Assembly: GCA_016794925.1 (NCBI GenBank)
Contig: JAEUIW010000010.1
Span: 84,406 to 148,405, forward strand
Source of the DNA: Phycisphaerae bacterium
GTDB taxonomy: Bacteria; Planctomycetota; Phycisphaerae; Phycisphaerales; UBA1924
Direction: 5' to 3'
DNA: 64,000 nucleotides
Shown piece after piece: positions 43,720-52,390 of the stretch (its first letter is position 1; each line of letters begins with the position of its first letter). The position numbers and the translations under genes are program-made. The notes beneath the pieces were generated by a model that did not search any database, was not told the origin of the DNA, and was given only the letters and a program-made list of their open reading frames with translations.

Positions 43720-45258
43720 TCAGCGACGGATTTCTCCCAGGTCGATCCGCACGCCGCGAATTCCGCCGGGCTGGTAGTAGTCCGCGTTCAGGATGCCATC
43801 GGCGATCGACGTCAGGACGATGCAGGAGCGCCCGTAGCGGTCAGCGAACTCCATGTCGCCGGGCCCGGGCCCGGCGTACTCGGCGTTGCGGGTGCTCTGA
43901 ACATGAAAGTGATAGTGGGCGAGGGACAGATCCGCGTCCCTGATCATGTCGTCGGAGGCGATGAAGCGACGGTCTCCGGCCCGCTGCGTCGGACGCGGCT
44001 CGTACAGGATGGCGGCAAAGCCGCCGGGCACGGTCGGGCCGAGCAGGCCGCCGTACTCGGTCGAGGTATCACGCCGGTCGCGCTCGGCCTGCTCGAAGAA
44101 CGCGGCGCGTACCGCGGGATCCGCCATCGCCTCGTCGATGACAAGGATGGTGAGGGCATCGCCCCAGCACAGTCCGGTGCGGGACTCCGCCAAGGTCTCG
44201 CCGATTCCCGCGCCTCCCTCGCCCGTCTCGGCGCTGCGTCGCCAGGTCTTGCGGCCGTCGAGGCGAGAACCGAGTTCGCTCAGGAGCTGCTCGCGGGATG
44301 CCCCCAGCCACTCCGGGCGATGGGCGGCGGCCCATCGCGCCGGCTCCGCGTGGCGCAGCGACCAGCCCTGAAGTTGTTCGTGGGTCAGGCCGGCGATGGC
44401 CCGTGCGGCTTCCGACCACCACGACGCGTTTGACTTGAGCGAGGGGTCGGAGAGGGACCGAGCCCAGTCGAGCTGCGCGCCGGTTACGGGAACGGCCTTG
44501 AGGTCGCGGGCCACGCGTCTGAGAACGGTCAAAATCTCCGGCTCGCCCCCGTTCGGCACGGCCGGTTCGGCGAGGAACCCCGCGCGCCGCGAGCCGTCGG
44601 GATCGAGGCGGCCGAGGAGCTCCCACGCGTCGGAACGGGCACGCTCGGCCAGGTCCTTTCTCATGCCGTCCGATTCGATGGGCGCGACGAACACGTTGTA
44701 CACGGTGCGCACCGGATCTTGGCCGGGGAAAAGGCGGACCAGCGTCTCACGCTCAACTCGGGCGTTGTCGGGAGGCTCGACCGTGAAACGCGACCAGCTG
44801 CGCACAATCTCGGGCGCGGCCTCGGCCCACCCACCCTCCGCGGCCTCCCGGCATACGAGCGCGATCACCGCTCGATCCGGCTCCTTCGGGAGCAGGAGGC
44901 GGAGCATGTTGCGGGTGTCGGCACGCTCGTCGGGCGTCGCATCGCCGCCGGCGCGGCCGAGCAAGCAGCGAATCGCCGCGAGGCGGATGCCCTGCGGGTT
45001 GCCGGTCTGCCAGACCGTGCGTTTGAGGGCCTCGCGCACCGCGGTCCGATCGCGCTGCCCGCCCGTCGCCTCGGACCAGGCCTGCTCGACGGCTCGTTCG
45101 CGGGTGGACACGGGCAGGGCGGCGTCGCGCATGTCGGTCAGCGGATCACCCGTGGCGAGCGGGTGACTGCCGCCGCAGCCCACCACGACCGATGAGAGGG
45201 CAATCGAAAGTACGACGATCGCACGAGCGACCGCACGGCTGGGGCGAGGACGGTTCAT
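43720..45258 (-). CDS. Lipoprotein of unknown function
   Basis: 512 residues. Signal peptide with lipobox SSVVVGC at about residue 28. The middle (about 50-330) is helical and Arg/Ala/Glu-rich, with repeated elements such as QGIRLAAIRCLLGRAGGDAT and PDRAVIALVCREAAEGGWAEA that look like HEAT-type repeats. The C-terminal about 130 residues form a different, strand-rich domain: TGLCWGDALTILVIDEAMAD, HYHFHVQSTRNAEYAGPG and DRYGRSCIVLTSIADGILNA. I do not recognise that domain. Divergent from the NifU-like gene with only 74 bases between starts. Confidence 0.8.
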   Translation of the reverse strand: MNRPRPSRAVARAIVVLSIALSSVVVGCGGSHPLATGDPLTDMRDAALPVSTRERAVEQAWSEATGGQRDRTAVREALKRTVWQTGNPQGIRLAAIRCLLGRAGGDATPDERADTRNMLRLLLPKEPDRAVIALVCREAAEGGWAEAAPEIVRSWSRFTVEPPDNARVERETLVRLFPGQDPVRTVYNVFVAPIESDGMRKDLAERARSDAWELLGRLDPDGSRRAGFLAEPAVPNGGEPEILTVLRRVARDLKAVPVTGAQLDWARSLSDPSLKSNASWWSEAARAIAGLTHEQLQGWSLRHAEPARWAAAHRPEWLGASREQLLSELGSRLDGRKTWRRSAETGEGGAGIGETLAESRTGLCWGDALTILVIDEAMADPAVRAAFFEQAERDRRDTSTEYGGLLGPTVPGGFAAILYEPRPTQRAGDRRFIASDDMIRDADLSLAHYHFHVQSTRNAEYAGPGPGDMEFADRYGRSCIVLTSIADGILNADYYQPGGIRGVRIDLGEIRR

Positions 45259-45317
45259 TGTCCCGAGTGTAGAGGGTGGGAGACCGCATCCGACCGCGAG
45301 ACGGGGGTCGGCGGCAC

Positions 45318-45323
45318 TATGAT
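45318..45323 (+). promoter_or_regulatory. -10-like element (TATGAT) before the NifU-like gene
   Basis: TATGAT lies nine bases before the ATG at 45333 without a ribosome site between. Confidence 0.4.
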
Positions 45324-45332
45324 TGATTCCGA

Positions 45333-45608
45333 ATGCCCGAGTCCAATGCCACCAACCCGAGCCGTGCGACGCCAGCCTCGTCGGTCCTGGACCGGGTGAC
45401 GCGGGTGTTGAACCTGATCCGGCCGGCCGTGCAATCGGACGGCGGCGACCTTGAACTTCTGGACATGCTCGACGATGGAACGGTCCGGATCCGGCTGCAC
45501 GGTGCTTGCGTGGGGTGCCCCTCTTCTTCGATCACGCTGCAGATGGGGATCGAGCGAAATCTGAGAGAGCACGTTCCCGAGGTCAAACGCGTGCTCGCGG
45601 TTGAGTGA
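45333..45608 (+). CDS. NifU C-terminal-domain iron-sulfur scaffold protein
   Basis: 91 residues. The domain (about 20-90) reads RVLNLIRPAVQSDGGDLELL and then VRIRLHGACVGCPSSSITLQ, with the CxxC that holds a cluster between two subunits, and ends EVKRVLAVE. This is the stand-alone Nfu type that carries 4Fe-4S clusters to target proteins. The N-terminal 18 residues are Ser/Thr/Ala-rich. It is a single small gene; no other Fe-S assembly gene is nearby. Confidence 0.92.
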   Translation: MPESNATNPSRATPASSVLDRVTRVLNLIRPAVQSDGGDLELLDMLDDGTVRIRLHGACVGCPSSSITLQMGIERNLREHVPEVKRVLAVE

Positions 45609-45764
45609 TTTCAACGCGAATTCCAGGCTGGGGGAACAACCGCGCAACACCTAACACATTGTCAACACTGGGGATAGGATGGGGACGGTGGGTCGAAAAC
45701 ACCCCTAACAGTCTTCCCCAGCGCAGGAAATTCGGGCCCGGGTCGCCCCCGCACGGTTCGGTGG

Positions 45765-45770
45765 TATATT
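45765..45770 (+). promoter_or_regulatory. -10-like element (TATATT) of csrA
   Basis: TATATT lies 46 bases before the csrA ATG. The -35 region (about 45742) is poor. The leader contains two stem-loops, 45785-45801 and 45802-45814. Confidence 0.35.
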
Positions 45771-45801
45771 CAGTCATCGGCCAGCGCCGTTCGGCGGCGC
45801 G

Positions 45802-45814
45802 GGACAGGAGGTCC
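45802..45814 (+). promoter_or_regulatory. CsrA-binding-like hairpin over the csrA ribosome site
   Basis: GGAC and GTCC form a stem around the loop AGGAG. The ACAGGAGGT here is close to the CsrA consensus, with GGA in a hairpin loop, and it contains the Shine-Dalgarno sequence of csrA. CsrA could thus block its own translation. Confidence 0.5.
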
Positions 45815-45816
45815 GC

Positions 45817-46047
45817 ATGCTCGTCGTGACCAGGCGTGAGGGCGAAGAGGTCGTCATCGGCGACCCGCGCAAACCCCTCGGAATCGTGCGGATCGCATCG
45901 ATCCGCGGCGACCGCGTGCGGATCGCGTTTGAGTTCCCTCGTGACATCGAGGTTAATCGGCGTGAGATCGCCGACGAGATTGTCGAGCAGAAGCAGCATG
46001 TCGTGGGGACGATCAAGCCGGACCCAACCGCGGCGACGTCCGGCTGA
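45817..46047 (+). CDS. csrA: Carbon storage regulator CsrA
   Basis: 76 residues. MLVVTRREGEEVVIGD is the standard N-terminus with the conserved Arg, then IVRIASIRGDRVRIAFEFP and IEVNRREIADEI with the second conserved Arg region. CsrA binds GGA in mRNA hairpins, usually at ribosome sites, and controls carbon storage, motility and biofilm genes. The last 15 residues are an unconserved tail. Ribosome site AGGAGG six bases before the ATG, within a hairpin that looks like a CsrA target. No fliW or flagellar gene is nearby. Confidence 0.97.
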   Translation: MLVVTRREGEEVVIGDPRKPLGIVRIASIRGDRVRIAFEFPRDIEVNRREIADEIVEQKQHVVGTIKPDPTAATSG

Positions 46048-46081
46048 TCGCGTGGCCGACGGTCCACGGGTGCAAAGAGGG

Positions 46082-46552
46082 TTACTCGATCTTGCCGCCG
46101 CTGGTGTCATAGACCCACGATTCGACCGCACGGGGCCATTCCAGCACCTCGCCCTTCGCGAAGAACAGCCCGAGTTCACGCTCAGCCGCTTCGGCGGAGT
46201 CGCTCCCGTGAATGAGGTTGAAGCTGTTCGAAACGCCAAAGTCGCCGCGGATCGTTCCGGGATTGGCTTTCGAACCGAACGTCGCGCCCATCATGTTCCG
46301 GGCGATGGTGATGGCTCCGGCGCCGCGCAGGGCCAGCACAAGCACCGGGCTCGACGTCATGAACCGCACGAGGCCGGCGTAGAACCCTTTTTCCTTGTGT
46401 GCCTCGTAATGCCGGGCGGCCAGGTCTGGCGAGATTCTCATCATCTTGCAGCCAACGACCTGCAGCCCCTTGTCCTCGAATCGGGTGATGATTCGGCCCA
46501 TGAGCCCGCGCTGCACGGCGTCGGGCTTGAGAATGATCAGCGTCGTTTCCAT
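46082..46552 (-). CDS. ndk: Nucleoside diphosphate kinase
   Basis: Transfers the gamma-phosphate between nucleoside di- and triphosphates. 156 residues. METTLIILKPDAVQRGLMGR and IITRFEDKGLQVVGCKMMRI are the usual start, followed by VLALRGAGAITIARNMMGAT and the catalytic histidine in FNLIHGSDSAEAAERELGLF. AAGGAG stands before the ATG. The length includes about ten residues past the usual end (WVYDTSGGKIE). A TATCCT word about 32 bases upstream may be the -10. Confidence 0.97.
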   Translation of the reverse strand: METTLIILKPDAVQRGLMGRIITRFEDKGLQVVGCKMMRISPDLAARHYEAHKEKGFYAGLVRFMTSSPVLVLALRGAGAITIARNMMGATFGSKANPGTIRGDFGVSNSFNLIHGSDSAEAAERELGLFFAKGEVLEWPRAVESWVYDTSGGKIE

Positions 46553-46611
46553 GCCGTCTCCTTGCGTCGCTGCGTGAGGGGCGAAGGATAGGCGTGGGCG
46601 AGCGTGAGGGG

Positions 46612-47271
46612 CTACGCGGCGCGGGATCGAAGCGCGTCGTACCGGGCCCGCAGTTCGGGGTTCTTCAGGACTGAATACGCCTTGGTCAGCATCGAGAATC
46701 GTTCCGTCGCATCAGCATCGGAGCAGCGGTCGGGATGAACGCGGCCGGCCACACGGCGATAGGCGGCGTGGACCTGATCGGGCGTGGCATCGGAGGAGAT
46801 ACCCAGCATTGAGTAGAGATCCGCGACCGCGGCGGTGGGACGGGCGTCGCGTCGCTGCGGTGATGCCGCGGGCCGTTGGGCGGCGCCGGATCGAGTTCCC
46901 GTGGGCGCGGCCTCGTCCCGGCCGGAGGGAACGAACCCGTATTGGGCGATCTGCCGTAGCAGCGAGCGCATGCCGGGCCGCGTCTCGGTGAACGCAACGC
47001 CGAGGACATGCACGCGGAACGACTGCCGGCGCGTCCACGTGATGCGGCCGGCCACCCTGACCGCGCGCTCGCCGAATCGGAGGGTGAAGATGAGCGTGTC
47101 GCCACGACGGACCTTGGGGGCGCCCTCGGCCCGGACTTTCATGCCGGTCTCGGACAGGTCTTCAAGGCGTCCGAGATCACAGGCGATCTCCGAAGCCGGG
47201 AAACGCTGAGCGCTGCGAGGATGGTGCGTCCAGGGCTGCTGGGATCGGGGCTTCGGGAGAAACCGGAGCAT
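46612..47271 (-). CDS. PilZ domain fused to a C-terminal J domain
   Basis: 219 residues. The N-terminal half (about 20-115) fits a PilZ-like beta-barrel: QRFPASEIACDLGRLEDLSE, LEDLSETGMKVRAEGAPKV, RGDTLIFTLRFGE and GRITWTRRQSFRVHVLGVAF. The c-di-GMP-binding RxxxR and (D/N)xSxxG are only partly there: LSETG covers the second, the first is unclear. After a Pro/Arg-rich linker, residues about 150-215 are a J domain, DLYSMLGISSDATPDQVHAA, then RVHPD with the HPD tripeptide that stimulates DnaK. Such proteins could bring Hsp70 to a c-di-GMP-controlled site. An earlier start is possible; ATG 47271 is the nearest to homology. Confidence 0.75.
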   Translation of the reverse strand: MLRFLPKPRSQQPWTHHPRSAQRFPASEIACDLGRLEDLSETGMKVRAEGAPKVRRGDTLIFTLRFGERAVRVAGRITWTRRQSFRVHVLGVAFTETRPGMRSLLRQIAQYGFVPSGRDEAAPTGTRSGAAQRPAASPQRRDARPTAAVADLYSMLGISSDATPDQVHAAYRRVAGRVHPDRCSDADATERFSMLTKAYSVLKNPELRARYDALRSRAA

Positions 47272-47583
47272 CGGTGCAGATTCGGCAGAGCGGCGCAACG
47301 AGATCAGCCCGCCCGCCCGCGAGCTCGGCGCGCCGTTCCGAGGATTCTGATTCGGAGATCCGGGTTGAGATGCACGGTCCCATAGGCGCGATCGGGCCGC
47401 GCCCGACGTCCGGTAGGCTGCGGGCGACAATCCACGTTCGGCCGAGTGCCGAGCCGCGCCGCACCACACCTGGGCAGGGGGCCGGGAGCCACGAGAACTC
47501 CGACATCGCTTGCGTGCGTGCGCCGTCTTGATTAGGCTTCATCACGGTCCACAAGCACAACATTAGAATGACAGGAGGTTGGC

Positions 47584-48597
47584 ATGCCTTCGTGCGACTA
47601 CATCATCAGCGTGCGGGGCGTGAAGTCCGGAGCGTGGACCAACGAGCCCGGCCCGACGAGGTGGCTGCGGGTGCCGAGCGGATCGGACCCCGATCCGTCA
47701 TTCGCCGCGACCAGCGAAGCGGATCGCCGAAAGCTGGTGGACGAGATTCTCATGGGCGCAGGGGGAGCGAACGCCCAGGGCGTGCTCCCGCCTGACCCGG
47801 GGACGGGCCAGCCGCCGGGCGACCTCCTGGTATTCGTTCACGGGTACAACAACTCGGTCGGCGAGGTGATCGTTCGCCACCGGAAGATCCGCGCCGCGCT
47901 CAAGGGCCGCGGCTACGCGGGCGAAGTGCTCTCGTTCGATTGGCCCAGCGGCACGAGCACCCTTGCCTACCTCGAAGATCGATCGGACGCCAAGCAGACC
48001 GCGTTCCGGCTGGTGGAAGACTGCATCTCGGTGTTCGCGACCCGCGTGCGAGCCGCCGGGGGAAACTGCGGGACCAACGTTCACCTGCTCGGCCATTCGA
48101 CCGGGGCGTATGTCATCCGCGAGGCGTTCGACGACGCCGACGATCGATTCTCGATCGCGCAGGTCGGGTGGCTGGTGAACCAGGCGATGTTCATCGCCGG
48201 TGACATCTCCAGTTCATCGATGAGCAGCGGAGACGCCTCGTCGCGGTCGCTGATGGCCCGGTGCCGCCGTATTACGAACTACTCCAACCCGTACGACGAG
48301 GTGCTGAACATCTCGAACGCCAAGCGGCTGTTCATTTCCGCGCGCGTGGGTCGGGTGGGTCTGCCGAGCGACGCCCCGTCATCGTGCGTGGATGTGAATT
48401 GCGGCGGGTACTACGCATCGCTCAAGGCGCCGAAGAGCATCATCGATAGAGCGGCGTACAGTCACTCGTGGTACTTCGATGATCCGAACGGCGGATTCTA
48501 CGACGACGTGGTCTCCACGATCTCCGGATCGCTCGACCGCAACGTCATCCCGACGCGCCGGGTTGAAGCCAACGGGCGACTGGCGTTGCGAGTCTGA
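47584..48597 (+). CDS. Alpha/beta hydrolase (DUF900-like)
   Basis: 337 residues. The fold is visible as LLVFVHGYNNSVGEVIVRHR (oxyanion HG), VLSFDWPSGTSTLAYLEDR and the nucleophile elbow VHLLGHSTGAYVIREAF, where the catalytic serine sits in GHSTG. A late histidine, perhaps in SHSWYF, could complete the triad. This matches DUF900-type esterase-like proteins, often secreted or periplasmic, although no signal peptide is seen here. Substrate unknown. AGGAGG lies before the ATG; a TAGAAT (47564-47569) stands 14 bases upstream and could be its -10. Confidence 0.8.
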   Translation: MPSCDYIISVRGVKSGAWTNEPGPTRWLRVPSGSDPDPSFAATSEADRRKLVDEILMGAGGANAQGVLPPDPGTGQPPGDLLVFVHGYNNSVGEVIVRHRKIRAALKGRGYAGEVLSFDWPSGTSTLAYLEDRSDAKQTAFRLVEDCISVFATRVRAAGGNCGTNVHLLGHSTGAYVIREAFDDADDRFSIAQVGWLVNQAMFIAGDISSSSMSSGDASSRSLMARCRRITNYSNPYDEVLNISNAKRLFISARVGRVGLPSDAPSSCVDVNCGGYYASLKAPKSIIDRAAYSHSWYFDDPNGGFYDDVVSTISGSLDRNVIPTRRVEANGRLALRV

Positions 48598-49096
48598 CGG
48601 CCCGACAGGACGATCATATCACTCGACCGGCCGGGAACCCGGATTCCACATGGCGCACCAGGCAGCGCGGCGCACGAGCCGGTCCAACGCACGCGCGGTC
48701 AAACAACGCCGAGGTCACCTGTGGCTGTCTGGTGCCGATCGATCGCTTCTCTGCGTGGGCTGGCGCTGCCGCCCAATGCGGCCAACTTGCCGACACGAAG
48801 CCGGCCGACACGTACGTCATCGAGCACCACGATTCATCTCGCTGCCGACGCGTCCGCGAGCGATCTCCAGATCGGGGGTGGTGCACACGCCACCGGCCCG
48901 GACGCTTGCGGGTAGATTCCTGCCAAGCGCAAACCGCTCGCCGGGACAAACGCGGTTGACGATCACACCAACCGCCCGATCCCGACATCGAATTTCCGGA
49001 TCAGAGAGCCAGTGCCGTGTTCGAACCATCAATGCCGCCCTACCGTCCTTGCCGATAGACTCCCGATCTCCGATTCACGGCCAGGGAGGGCCGGCC
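48598..49096. other. Intergenic stretch before top6B, no gene seen
   Basis: About 500 bases. Short frames on both strands lack family patterns or ribosome sites. A TAGACT word about 35 bases before the top6B start may be its -10. Nothing else supported. Confidence 0.5.
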
Positions 49097-51580
49097 ATGG
49101 AAGCTCTGCTGATGAAACCCGGGGCTCTGTCCGACGCCGTGGAACGCACACGATCGACGGCCGGGAGGCCGACCTCCCGTGTCACCGCCGAAACGCTGGC
49201 GACCAAGCAACGCGATATTTCGGTGTCGGAGTTCTTCGCCAAGAACCGGCATCTCCTTGGGTTCGACAACCCTCGCAAGGCCCTGCTCACGGCCGTCAAG
49301 GAGGCGGTGGACAACAGCCTCGACGCGTGCGAAGAGGCCGGCATCCTCCCCGAGATCGTCGTCGTGATCGAGGACATCGAAGAGGTCGGAAAAGCCCCGA
49401 AGCCGATCACCGGCAAGGACGCGAACGATGCTGGCAGAAAATCAAAGGCTCCGAAGGCCTCTCGCTACCGGATCACCGTCGTGGATAACGGCCCGGGGAT
49501 CCTCCGCAAGCAGGTCGAAAACGTCTTCGGTCGGCTGCTCTTCGGCAGCAAGTTCCATCGCCTGAAAATGAGCCGCGGCCAGCAAGGCATCGGCATCTCC
49601 GCCGCGGGCATGTACGGCCTGATCACCACCGGCAAGCCCATGCTGATTCAGACTCGACCGAAGCCCGGCGCGCCCGCGCACCACATCGAGTTGGCGATGA
49701 ACACCAAGACCAACCGCGCCGAGGTTACGGTGGACGAGGAGACGGAGGATTTTCCGCTCGGCCGGCTCCGCGCCCTCACGCAGGGAACCCGCAGGCTCTC
49801 CGAGGGCGGCGCGTTCCTCGGGTCTTCGGCTTTCCCCACCGGCACCAGCGTGTCCATCGAACTCGAAGGCCGGTACCAGAAGGGCCGGGGATCCGTCGAT
49901 GAATTTCTGGAATTGACGGCGATCGCCAACCCGCACGCACGCATTGTCTTCGTTCCGCCATCGAGAGTCAGCATCGAAGAGGATGAGTCACTGATCAGCG
50001 CGGCACCGCGCAGGGTCACCCAATCGGAAGCGTCCGCATCGGATGGCCCCGTCGGCGCCGGCGGGAGCGGCACCTCCTCACCCACCACGCCGGACGCGTC
50101 CGCGCAAACCACCGAGACCGACGGCGTCATTCTGTTCCCCCGCGGCGTCAGTGAGCTGCCCCCGGAGACCAAGGAGATTCAACCTCACCCGCGCGGGGTC
50201 GAACTCGGAACGCTGCTCCAGATGCTGAAGGATTACGAGGCAAGCGAAAAGAGCGGCACGCTGTACCATTTTCTGCAGGACAGGTTCTGCCGCGTGTCGG
50301 CCGCGACGGCCGGGTCGTTCTGCGAGGCCGTGGGTCTAACGAGCCGCAGCCGGGCCTCCGCTGTCGAGCCCGCGCACGCGGAGGCGCTGTACAACGCGTT
50401 CCAGGAGGCCAGGCTGGCGCCGCCCCCCACCGACTGCCTCGCGCCGATCGGCGTGCGGCAACTGCTCGCGGGGCTGCTCAAGGGCGTGCGCGCGGAGTTC
50501 TACGCCGCGTCCTCGCGCGAGGCCGCCGTGTACCGCGGCAGGCCCTTCCAGATCGAGGCCGCGATCGCGTTCGGCGGCGGGCTCGCCGGGGACGAGCCGT
50601 CCCGCGTCATCCGATTCGCCAATCGCGTCCCCCTCCTCTTCCAGCAATCGGCGTGCGCCTCGTTCCGCAGCGTGACGGAGACCAATTGGAGGAACTACGA
50701 CCTCCAGCAGCCGCGCGACGGGCTGCCCGTCGGCCCGCTCGTGATCCTGCTCCACATGGCGAGCGTCTGGGTGCCGTTCACGAGCGAGAGCAAGGAAGCC
50801 ATCGCGGACTACGACGAGATCCGCAAGGAGATGAAACTGGCGCTCATGGAGTGCGGCCGCAAGCTCGGCGCCTACCTCAAGAAACGGGCGCAGATGCGCC
50901 GAGAGGGCGAACGCCGGGACGTCTTCCAGAAGTACATCGGCGAGATCGCCAAGGCGTGCCACGCCATCACCGGCGCAGACGCGAAACGGCTCTTCGAAGC
51001 GCTGGCCGAGCAAGCCCGGAAGAAGACCGCCGTCGCCGACCTGCGACTCGACGAGGACGGCAAGCGGATCCGAGAGGAGAACCCCGCGGATCAGGACGGC
51101 GTGATCATCGTTGAGCAGCCGCCACCGGCGCCCGATGAGCGATCGGCCTTCGCCCACACCCGCGCGGAAGCGGCCGCGTTGAAGGTCGCGTCGCTGCGCT
51201 CCGACGATGATCAGCCGCGTCTGATCGATACCGATGCGCCCGGCCGGCTCAACCGCAAGGGGCGCCCGCCGGGGGGCCGAACGAGCACGGGAGCCGCGCC
51301 GATTTCTCCCGCGAATCGACCCTCGGTTGGCACGAACCGCCAGCCGTCGAAAAGCCCGATTTCGGGCGCGAAAGGCCGGGAGACTGACCCACGCCAGGCT
51401 CCATCACCGAGCACGAACAAACGGCCATCTTCCATCCCTCGCCCCGTTGCGCCACCCTCGTCCGTCCCCTCGACCGGATCCGCACCAACCAGCGACCCGA
51501 CCAACCGCGCGCCCAAACCACGCATGCGCTTGGTCAACGGCAAACTCGTCCCGATCGAAGACGGCCCCGGACTGTTCTGA
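49097..51580 (+). CDS. top6B: DNA topoisomerase VI subunit B
   Basis: 827 residues. The GHKL ATPase is complete: the N-box TAVKEAVDNSLDACEEAG, ITVVDNGPGI with the G1 Asp, and the G2 box GQQGIGISAAGMYG. VFGRLLFGSKFHRLKMSRG precedes G2. The transducer domain with its switch lysine follows (about 560-680, for example VLLHMASVWVPFTSESKEAI-type residues). Compared with archaeal subunit B (about 530) there are Ser/Thr/Ala-rich inserts near 305-345 and a long disordered tail of about 150 residues (Pro/Ser/Arg-rich). Topo VI relaxes and decatenates DNA with a two-base staggered cut. ATG after AGGGAGGG. Subunit A lies 0.8 kb downstream. Confidence 0.95.
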   Translation: MEALLMKPGALSDAVERTRSTAGRPTSRVTAETLATKQRDISVSEFFAKNRHLLGFDNPRKALLTAVKEAVDNSLDACEEAGILPEIVVVIEDIEEVGKAPKPITGKDANDAGRKSKAPKASRYRITVVDNGPGILRKQVENVFGRLLFGSKFHRLKMSRGQQGIGISAAGMYGLITTGKPMLIQTRPKPGAPAHHIELAMNTKTNRAEVTVDEETEDFPLGRLRALTQGTRRLSEGGAFLGSSAFPTGTSVSIELEGRYQKGRGSVDEFLELTAIANPHARIVFVPPSRVSIEEDESLISAAPRRVTQSEASASDGPVGAGGSGTSSPTTPDASAQTTETDGVILFPRGVSELPPETKEIQPHPRGVELGTLLQMLKDYEASEKSGTLYHFLQDRFCRVSAATAGSFCEAVGLTSRSRASAVEPAHAEALYNAFQEARLAPPPTDCLAPIGVRQLLAGLLKGVRAEFYAASSREAAVYRGRPFQIEAAIAFGGGLAGDEPSRVIRFANRVPLLFQQSACASFRSVTETNWRNYDLQQPRDGLPVGPLVILLHMASVWVPFTSESKEAIADYDEIRKEMKLALMECGRKLGAYLKKRAQMRREGERRDVFQKYIGEIAKACHAITGADAKRLFEALAEQARKKTAVADLRLDEDGKRIREENPADQDGVIIVEQPPPAPDERSAFAHTRAEAAALKVASLRSDDDQPRLIDTDAPGRLNRKGRPPGGRTSTGAAPISPANRPSVGTNRQPSKSPISGAKGRETDPRQAPSPSTNKRPSSIPRPVAPPSSVPSTGSAPTSDPTNRAPKPRMRLVNGKLVPIEDGPGLF

Positions 51581-51629
51581 GTTCGAGATGCATGCCCGCG
51601 CGAGCGTGTCGCGCCGGAGTTGAAACGCG

Positions 51630-52256
51630 ATGGCCCGCCCCGATCCAGAATCGCTCCCCCGTCACCCCTCGCTCCACATCGCGCCCGGCGAGTCGTACGT
51701 CATCCGCCGCCAGGTGCTCAAGCTCTTCGGGGCGGCCTTCCACATCTATGACCCATCCGGCAGACTCGTGGGCTACTGCAAGCAGCGTGCCTTCAAGCTC
51801 AAGGAGGACATCCGGATCTACACCGACGAGAGCTGCTCGCAAGAACTGGTCGTCATCCGGGCACGCAACATCATCGATTTCAGCGGCACATACGAAGTCG
51901 CCCTCGCCGACGGCTCGCTCATCGGATCCCTGCGCCGCAGCGGCATGGCCTCGAACTTTCTGCGTGATTCCTGGCAACTCTTCGACGCCGGCGGTCGTCC
52001 GATCGGCACGCTCAAGGAGCAGGGCGGCATCCTCGCGTTCGCACGCCGCTACATCGAGTACGTCGCGTTCTTCGCGCCGGAGCGATTCTCGCTGACGCGG
52101 ACGGACGGCGCGGAAATCGCCGCGTTCCGCCAGCACTTCAACCCCTTCGTGTACCGCCTCAGCGTCACCGTGAAGCTGGCGGACCCGGAGATCGACGACC
52201 TGCTCATCCTGGCGACGGGTTGCCTCATCACCGCAATCGAAGGCCGGCAGAGCTAA
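51630..52256 (+). CDS. LURP-one/scramblase-like (tubby-fold) protein
   Basis: 208 residues. The pattern SYVIRRQVLKLFGAAFHIYD, then GRLVGYCKQRAFKLKEDIRI and a repeated strand arrangement ending RRSGMASNFLRDSWQLFDAG, GTLKEQGGIL matches the LURP-one-related/phospholipid-scramblase-like family, a 12-strand barrel around a central helix. Such proteins bind membranes or lipids; no enzymatic function is established for bacterial members. It sits between top6B and top6A, 49 and 134 bases from its neighbours, so it is probably co-transcribed with topoisomerase VI. A functional link is only suggested by position. Confidence 0.72.
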   Translation: MARPDPESLPRHPSLHIAPGESYVIRRQVLKLFGAAFHIYDPSGRLVGYCKQRAFKLKEDIRIYTDESCSQELVVIRARNIIDFSGTYEVALADGSLIGSLRRSGMASNFLRDSWQLFDAGGRPIGTLKEQGGILAFARRYIEYVAFFAPERFSLTRTDGAEIAAFRQHFNPFVYRLSVTVKLADPEIDDLLILATGCLITAIEGRQS

Positions 52257-52390
52257 CGGCGGAGTGATTGGATGCAACGCGGCCCCATGGCTCGCGATCC
52301 CACCCTCCCGGACCGCGCAACCCGCAGCCGCGGTCGGATACAGTCAACAACGGCCACGGACGGCCGTGACACGCACGAACGGAGACGACG

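Noticed and set aside
48614..48988. Minus-strand frame of 124 codons
   Set aside because: No homology pattern, no ribosome site, Arg/Ser/Cys composition typical of non-coding GC-rich DNA.
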